From the NCBI RefSeq assembly GCF_029867415.1, contig NC_081184.1:79024364-79088363 (forward strand): a stretch of DNA of 64,000 nt, written 5' to 3'. The translations under genes were made by a program, and so were the position numbers. This DNA is from Vicia villosa (lineage: Eukaryota; Streptophyta; Magnoliopsida; Fabales; Fabaceae). Shown one piece after another: positions 58,444 to 64,000 of the stretch (positions are counted from its first letter, which is position 1; each line of letters starts with the position of its first letter). The notes below the pieces were generated by a model. That model was not told the DNA's origin. It worked only from the letters and a program-made list of their open reading frames with translations, and ran no database searches.

Positions 58444-58964
58444 ACTCTCTTCCATACAAGAGGGTTTCTTTGAAGTGAGCATGAGATATTGGTAAAGCAC
58501 ACAACAACAATAATGCTTGATATTCATTACTGATGGTAACCTCAATATTCTCCAAATTAAATCAAGAATCAGCTTATTGAACTTGTCTAATTGTTCACTC
58601 AAGACTTTGTTTTAACTCATCTTGAATGAATACAGGGCTTGCTTCAGATAGAGGCGATTGACCAACAATTTTGTCATGTAAAAACCTTCGAGTTTAGTCA
58701 ATACATCCGCCACTGTCTTCTCCTTCAAAACCTGCCGGAAAACCTTATCACCAAGGCTCAATAAGATGGAGTTGTGGGCTTTTTCTATCAACGTTGTCTT
58801 CTCCTTCTCCGTTAGGGCAACATCTATTTGCTATAATCCTTTCAACGTTTCTAACAAACCCCGTTGAACAAAAAGGGCTTGCATCTTCAAGCGCCATAGT
58901 ATGAACTCATTCACTCCGATGAATTTCTCAATCGCATACTTTATTGATGGAATCTTCTTCTCCA
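58444..58964 (-). pseudogene. Ty1-copia gag N-terminal part, relic
   Basis: From ATG 58964 on the minus strand: MEKKIPSIKYAIEKF, LWRLKMQALFVQRGLLETL, then a stop, then LTEKEKTTLIEKAHNSILLSLGDKVFRQVLKEKTVADV, and after more breaks the ALLLLCALPISHAHFKETLLYGRE end. These are the standard blocks of copia gag (UBN2 type). The YGRES codons continue on the far side of the solo LTR at 57245, confirming the split gene. Confidence 0.8.
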
Positions 58965-59454
58965 TTCTCACCGCACCAGTTTGTTGTAACAAGCGTTGTC
59001 TATGACAAACTAAACCTATGAGAAAGATAGAATTTTTTAAACAAACACAAGAAAAATCATCAGTTTACGAAAGAGAGAGAAAAAAGGGAAGAAGAAGAAA
59101 AAGAAAATCAGGATTGCTTATAACTTTTTTACTATTTACTTTCTCTATTAGGGTTCAAAGATTAAAAGTGACTAACAATAACCAATGCTCTCTCAACAAC
59201 CTGAGGGAAACCAGACTATTTATAGACTACTAAACTAACTTAAACAACAAGCTAAGTTAAACAATTAAGCTAACAAATTGGCCCAATTTGACATGCTAAC
59301 AACCTAACATACTTCAACATCAGCATGTGAACAGACTTTGACTGCATGCTTAACATATGTAGAACCATGAAACCTATCCCTGTCGAGGTACTATAATTTG
59401 ATCCAAATATCACAATAAGTTTCATACATGTCACGAGCTCCAAAATATTTTATG
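58965..59454. other. Copia leader and flank
   Basis: Probably the untranslated leader of the minus-strand copia relic. No LTR end or primer site can be fixed. The frame at 59018-59233 is Lys/Arg-rich low-complexity sequence, not a gene. Confidence 0.35.
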
Positions 59455-60660
59455 AATTGTTAGATCCATGGTTTTATGATTGACATAAATTTTTCTAAAA
59501 CATGGTTCTTATATGATATTGGGCAAGATGTTGTAACATCTTGACCAACTGTCATGACAGGTTCTGCTGTCATGTGTTTTGACAGATGTTCTGCCAGATG
59601 TTGTGATGTGCTATACTAGAACATCTTTACAGTAGTGCTGGTTTAATTCCTTGAAGATTTGATAGGAAAAATATGAAATTATGGAGGATCCTATTGCTCA
59701 TACAGGCGTAATCAATCAAGGATATTTTAGGGACAATGAAGATTTAATTTTGTTTCATAAAAAGGATCCTGGAGGCTTTTTAGGAAACTTTGATTTCATT
59801 TTATTTTATCGTATTTTTGTATGAAGATCTTGCAGCAGATTGAAAATGTGAAGATTGGATTTGATTCAAGAGTCCAAGCCCATTCTGCAAGAGTTCATAA
59901 ATAAGGACCTGCTAAACCTAAAATAGAAAGCATTCACACAAAGAAACCGTGGGTGCAAATAAGAGTTTAGGGTTTTGAGAGTACATCAAGGTCCTTGTAT
60001 TTTTCTTTGTATATCACTCATGTATCTTCTGATTCATTGAGTATGACTAATTGTTAATTGATTTTATAACAAGTTATTATTCTCACTCATGAGCTTTTAA
60101 GCAAGGAATTGAGTAATGTTCTTAGTTTAAGCTTTTAAGTAAGTCTAAGTATTGTTTATTTGAAGTGTAATCTTCTATTTGGTTCTTTAGTTCTAGTCAC
60201 TGGGACTGGTTTTTATCACTGAGGTGATTGTGAAAAGTGAGAGGAGGTTCTTGTATCTACGAGGTTTCTAGGTAGAAATTGCATAGAAGTAGTGATTAGG
60301 TGATAAGTGGTAAAGTGTGAATGTTTAGGCTTTGAACTATTACTATTATATGGATTTCCTTCCTGGTTTAGTAGCCTTTAGAGTAGGAGAGTTGCACTGA
60401 ACTGGATTAACAATTGATTGTGTTGTTATTTTCTGCAATTTACTTTCTGCACAATTTTTTATTTTACCAAGTGTTTTCTGTCGACAGATGATGTCATAAC
60501 ATCTGTCTTGACATTGTGTTTTGTGTTGAGACATCAGTCTTGCCATCTGTATTGCAAGTTTCAGAATTTCATAGTAGTCTGCATTTGATAGTGTCTTCCT
60601 TCGTAGTCCCATTGTGCCTTTGGAATCCACTTGCATTTAGAGACCATTCTCCATTGTAAG
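59455..60660 (+). mobile_element. SIRE/Maximus-like copia LTR, boundaries approximate
   Basis: The sequence has the repeated words GATGTTGTAACATCTTGACC, GACAGATGTTCTGCCAGATG and GATGTCATAACATCTGTC. These and the GTGAAAAGTGAGAGGAGG…GTAGAAATTGCATAGAAGTAG phrase are familiar from SIRE-type LTRs of legumes. No internal genes adjoin it, so it is a solo or truncated LTR. The ends and a target duplication could not be fixed. Confidence 0.45.
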
Positions 60661-60846
60661 TTTCCCATGATCATGAGGTTTTGGTTTGATTGATGGAGTG
60701 TGATTGGAATGCTGCTATTTTGGTTTGAATGAGGGTGTGCATGTGTGTTTTGATGGTGATGGTTTAGGGATGGTCGAAGGTGGGAGCTAAAGAGAAGCCT
60801 CTCTCTCTCTCTAACTTACCCATTTTTAGCTCAAATGTGTACAAGA
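60661..60846. other. Intergenic sequence before peptide gene 3 promoter
   Basis: No gene seen; a short (CT)n run at about 60800. The block shared with gene 1 starts at about 60846. Confidence 0.4.
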
Positions 60847-60858
60847 TTGATAATGATA

Positions 60859-60904
60859 TTGACCATGCAATTTGACTTGGTGTCACTTTACGAAACAGTT
60901 GACC
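60859..60904 (+). promoter_or_regulatory. W-box cluster upstream of peptide gene 3
   Basis: TTGACC (60859-60864), TTGACT (60872-60877) and TTGACC (60899-60904), in the same order and almost the same spacing as at gene 1, 582-627 bp before the ATG. Confidence 0.55.
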
Positions 60905-61296
60905 ATATGTACTTTTCAAATGAAGAAAATGACTGTTTCCAAATCTCTCGCATGCACATTCTACCAGTATTTCTCTTATCCTTGATATATATCACTTTCA
61001 CTTAGTATTTCAATAAATATTAATTTTAGATTTTTTTAAAACTATCTCTGTTTGGTGGTAGTGAAAAGCATAATAATTATATGACTTTATATTAAAATAT
61101 AAATATATGCTTGCAGTTGCAGTGTTTAATTACTTATCATACAATACTCGTTTTCATGTTTAGTATTTGTGCCCAATTAACATGTTTGATTGTTTCAACC
61201 TTCAAGTTTCAAACCTTATGAATTAATACTCAGTCAAATTAAAAGAATTTCAAATTTTAGAACTTGATGCAGAGGAAAGCTAGCAACATACTCTCT

Positions 61297-61307
61297 CTAT
61301 ATATATG
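61297..61307 (+). promoter_or_regulatory. TATA box of peptide gene 3
   Basis: CTATATATATG, 189 bp before the ATG, with the leader motif ACATATCATTCCCA at 61327-61340. Confidence 0.6.
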
Positions 61308-61485
61308 TATGTCTTCTTGTTCCAAAACATATCATTCCCAACCTCAAATCTCAGCACCTACTAGCAAATTAATAAACTTGTTTATTTCAATTAAATATAT
61401 CAATAGAGAGGCAAAAACTGAAGGATCATTTTTTATAATATTATCCAAATTAATTACGTTAATACAAATTAAAGTGATCAAATAC

Positions 61486-61686
61486 ATGGCTTTCTCTTAT
61501 AACACTTGGAGGATCTCTTTTACTATTATGGTGATCATTTATTTCATAATGGTCGTTTCTTGTCAACTTGGAGTCGATTGTAGACCTTTGCAAGATGATC
61601 ACATTTCAAAAGAATTTGATGGACTTTTGCTGCAGTTCCTTCGTGGTCCATCCAAGCCATCAAGCCCCGATCCAATTCATCCTTAA
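61486..61686 (+). CDS. Small secreted signalling-peptide precursor, copy 3
   Basis: A 66-aa intronless frame closely matching copy 1: MAFSYNTWR, hydrophobic signal segment at about residues 11-30 ending VDC, RPLQDDHISKEF, then the conserved DGLLLQFLRGPSKPS and SPDPIHP. The frame stays open upstream to an ATG at 61264, which would add 74 residues. That ATG lies upstream of the TATA box and the added residues are not conserved, so 61486 is taken as the start. The final IHP is shared with copy 2, while copy 1 has IQP. A CLE-like end without the usual Gly and Arg makes this an unassigned relative of CLE/PIP/IDA-type ligands. The copy looks intact and is a good candidate for the active gene. Confidence 0.75.
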   Translation: MAFSYNTWRISFTIMVIIYFIMVVSCQLGVDCRPLQDDHISKEFDGLLLQFLRGPSKPSSPDPIHP

Positions 61687-61939
61687 GCAACGGAAATGCA
61701 TACACGAAAACATGTTTATACCAATACCATCCATCAGCCTTACTAATACAAGATAGTCTTGCTTTCTTTTTGTAAATGTTTAATATTTAACAGCTCACCC
61801 GTGCAGCAATTTGTTTTTTTTTTTATTCTTATAAAGATTCTTTTATTCATATTTTTCCTTATGATTCATATGTAACGAAATTTCAACCAAATAATTTGAT
61901 GCAAGTATCATTTTCTCTTACAAATTATTTCATATAGTC
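61687..61939 (+). other. 3' flank of peptide gene 3, shared with gene 1
   Basis: Matches 25311-25550 (TGTAAATGTTT…TAACAGCT.ACCC.TGCA, AACGAAATTTCAACCAAATA). The match is interrupted near 61940 by a LINE fragment and resumes at about 63166. Confidence 0.65.
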
Positions 61940-63165
61940 ATCTTATCCATTCATTGGGCGAGTTGGGATACCAAGTGTAAAGAGCGTGATGAAGGTGGTT
62001 TGGGAGTAAAGAACATAGAGGTGATGAATTTAGCTTTAATTAGCAAGTGGAAGTGGAGGATCCTGTCGGAGGAAGAGGTAGTTTGGCGGAGTATCCTGTG
62101 GTAGAGAAAACATACTCAATATGGTGGAGGGATATCCTTATGTCTGATAATTATATTCTGTGTTGAATCATAACTTTTCAGGGGCTGTGACGTGACTGTC
62201 GGAAACGGCATGGAGGTGCCATTCTGATACAGCAGATGGGCTGGCCCTCAGACACTGTTACAGGCCTTCCTGGAGCTGTTTGCTGTGGCGCGAGACGACG
62301 GTATCTCAGTGGCAGAGGCTGGGTCCGGTTACGGGGCGGCTCGGGCTTGGGATGCTGCCACTGTTTTGCAAGACTGCAGCGCTGGAACTGCATTCTTGTG
62401 GCAGCAACTGTGTGATTGCATCTCTGTCGTGAATTTGTGTGAAACATCCAAGGACGTCTTCGCTTGGCACATCAATCCGGAGGGAGTGTTTTCTGTTAAG
62501 TCTTGTTACGTGTGGTTTAAAGCCAAACTGTCAGGACCTCCTCTCAACTTCAATGTGGTTAAAGCTTCATCCTTTATTTGGAAGATGAAAGCCCCCTAAA
62601 AACTTCTTTTTTATGGATGGAGGATAATTCACAATAGAATTGCTACAAAAGATCAACTTCACAAAAGAGGTATTTTGGATAGCAATAATTTGTTTTGTGT
62701 TTCGTGTTCGACGGAGGAGGAGAGTGTATCGCATCTTCTTGGGGGATGTAGGGTGGTGGTGGCTATTTGGAAGAAGGTTTTCGAGTGGTTAGGTAACGAC
62801 GTGGGGTTGTCTTTGGAGGAGTTTGAAGTCTATCCCTTTCGTTACGAGAAGGTGAGGAATTTGGTCAAAAGGGACATTGTTGCGGTCATTTGGTTAGCAA
62901 CGGTGTGGTGTGTTTGGAAGAGGCGGAATGTGATCATTTTCAATAACGTGACTTTTAGTTTTACGGAATGCATGACGGAGATCATTTTCAATTCCTGGGA
63001 ATGGTTATGTGCTAGTCATAAAATTATGAACAATTGTAATTTCTTTACTTTGAGTATTCTCCCTCTTTTTTGCTTTAAGATGTAGAGGTTATATGTTTGT
63101 ATTGGTTGAAGTATCCCTTATACTCTCTTTCCAATTCCATTGCCTATTGAAAAAAAAAAAAAAAA
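61940..63165 (+). mobile_element. 5'-truncated LINE fragment with 16-A tail
   Basis: It starts in the ORF2 region DEGGLGVKNIEVMNLALISKWKWRI and continues with CETSKDVFAWHINPEGVFSVKSCY, FIWKMKAP and the zf-RVT motif CVSCSTEEESVSHLLGGC. It ends with an ORF2 C-terminus and a poly(A) at 63150-63165. Frames are broken in at least two places. The insertion interrupts the segment shared by the flanks of peptide genes 1 and 3, so it is younger than that duplication. Confidence 0.85.
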
Positions 63166-63592
63166 CAATGAGGGTATGTGGATTTTAAGTAGTAGAGTAA
63201 CGACTTGGATCAATAAACTATGCTTTGAGAATTAATTTCATTAGTGGATTTCCACTCCAATATCTAATAGTCCTTATTTTTAGAGTAAAGATTAACTTAG
63301 GATTTTTGTTAAAATTTATTTTTACTGTTTTTTTTTTTGGTGTTTAGGTTTATTCAAATAAGAAAGCGCTCTACTTAAAACTGTTTGGATTATATTGGAT
63401 GAAACTGATAATACGCTTAAAATTTTTAGGTTGTTTTTGTTTATCCATATAGGTTTTGTTAGGAAAATTATACCCCACCCTTATCATTATCCCTCTATCC
63501 CTACATTTTTTAAAATATTTCAATTCTATCCTTTTAATTTATAAAATAATTTTATTATTTAATATTTACCATTTCACACCCCTACCAAATTG
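63166..63592. other. Resumed 3' flank of peptide gene 3, then AT-rich sequence
   Basis: AATGAGGGTATGTGG…CGACTTGGATCAATAAA…AATATCTAATAGTC matches 25550-25750 next to gene 1. After about 63370 the match ends and no gene is seen. Confidence 0.6.
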
Positions 63593-63860
63593 CATCGGAT
63601 AACTTGCAATCAAGTTTTCCGCTTTGTAATTTTTCTTCACCGGATAACTTGCAGTCAAGTTTTCCAGTTTGTAATTTTTCTTCACCGAATAACTTGCAGT
63701 CAAGTTATCCGGTTTGTAATTTTTCTTCACCGGATAACTTGCAGTATAGTTATCCGATTTGTAATTTTTCTTCACCGGATAATTAACTTGCAGTCAAGTT
63801 ATCCGGTTTGTAATTTTTCTTCAGAGGATAACTTGCAATCCAGTTATCCGGTTTGTAATA
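63593..63860. repeat. Tandem array of six 45-bp hairpin units
   Basis: Units start at 63593, 63638, 63683, 63728, 63773 and 63822 (period 45 bp; the fifth has a 4-bp insertion). Each contains GGATAACTTG, a 4-nt spacer (CAGT or CAAT) and CAAGTTATCC or a variant, so units 3-6 can each fold into a stem of up to 10 bp. The rest of the unit is TTTGTAATTTTTCTTCA. Because 45 is divisible by 3, open frames on both strands run through it; these are artefacts. Confidence 0.9.
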
Positions 63861-64000
63861 GCGTAGATAACGATTTTGTTTACTTTTGGCCACAGTTTTT
63901 CCTTGTCGCCTAAATTTTTTTATTTTTTATTTTATTTACTTTTGGCCACGGTTGTTCCTTGTTGCCTAAACTTTTAACTTTTTATGTTTTTCTTAATTTT
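63861..64000. other. Sequence after the hairpin array
   Basis: No gene. A TTTACTTTTGGCCAC phrase and GT(T/C)GCCTAAA occur twice about 60 bp apart at 63880-63970, possibly the start of another repeat running out of the window. Confidence 0.4.

Noticed and set aside
59018..59233. 71-aa Lys/Arg-rich frame
   Set aside because: It is a purine-rich run in the copia leader region with no conserved motif.
61264..61485. N-terminal extension of peptide gene 3 from ATG 61264
   Set aside because: This ATG lies upstream of the TATA box, the extension is not shared by copies 1 and 2, and it would bury the signal peptide.
63593..63860. CRISPR-like array
   Set aside because: The units are contiguous 45-bp tandem repeats without unique spacers, in a plant genome.
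63566..63913. Repetitive protein frames on both strands (KKNYKxDNLTASYPV and similar)
   Set aside because: The 45-bp repeat is a multiple of three, which keeps every frame open. Nothing suggests translation.

Overview
This is plant nuclear DNA, most likely from a temperate (IRL-clade) legume such as a vetch, pea, clover or relative. It is AT-rich and has almost no host genes. It is packed with nested retroelements typical of those genomes: Tat/Ogre-type gypsy elements with 3-5 kb LTRs starting TGTCATACCCC, an Athila-type gypsy element with an extra ORF after pol, L1-type LINEs, Ty1-copia relics, a CACTA-like element and a plant-mobile-domain transposon tail. The species is inferred from this repeat style, not from a diagnostic gene.

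Layout. 1-9299: two decayed gypsy elements, one on each strand, with LTRs at 3037-5207 (minus) and 7715-9299 (plus, cut at its right end). 9300-15608: the 5' half of an Ogre-like element (2.94 kb LTR, primer-binding site, intact 505-aa gag). 15609-20510: a 4.9 kb LTR of a second Ogre family, abutting a plant-mobile-domain gene tail (20511-21010). 21640-24510: LINE and small copia/TRIM debris. 25790-47606: one LINE split by two younger insertions, a full-length Athila element (27829-39263, minus, target duplication ATCAG) and a 4,968-bp Ogre solo LTR (41865-46832, target duplication GTGTG). 48170-48950: another LINE tail. 50228-53455: a CACTA-like element. 53797-54345: an unrecognised decayed coding relic. 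56637-58964: a copia gag-pro relic split by a solo LTR (57246-58443, target duplication ACTCT). 59455-60660: a SIRE-like LTR. 61940-63165: a LINE 3' fragment. 63593-63860: a tandem array of hairpin units.

The only apparently functional host genes are three paralogous intronless genes on the plus strand (25110-25310, 55965-56168, 61486-61686). Each encodes a 66-67 aa secreted peptide precursor: signal peptide, short variable linker and a nearly invariant C-terminus (DGLLLQFLRGPSKPS..DPI.P) whose end resembles CLE-type peptide hormones without being a canonical member. All three share a TATA box 188-192 bp before the ATG, a conserved 5'-leader motif and an upstream W-box cluster. They look like an old tandem cluster pushed apart by transposons and possibly WRKY-regulated.

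Two cross-element patterns deserve attention. First, arrays of short GC-rich motifs, in pairs about 20 bp apart, lie just upstream of the TATA box in LTRs of different gypsy families. Second, tRNA-like A-box/B-box pairs followed by a T-run lie near the middle of three Ogre LTRs from two families.
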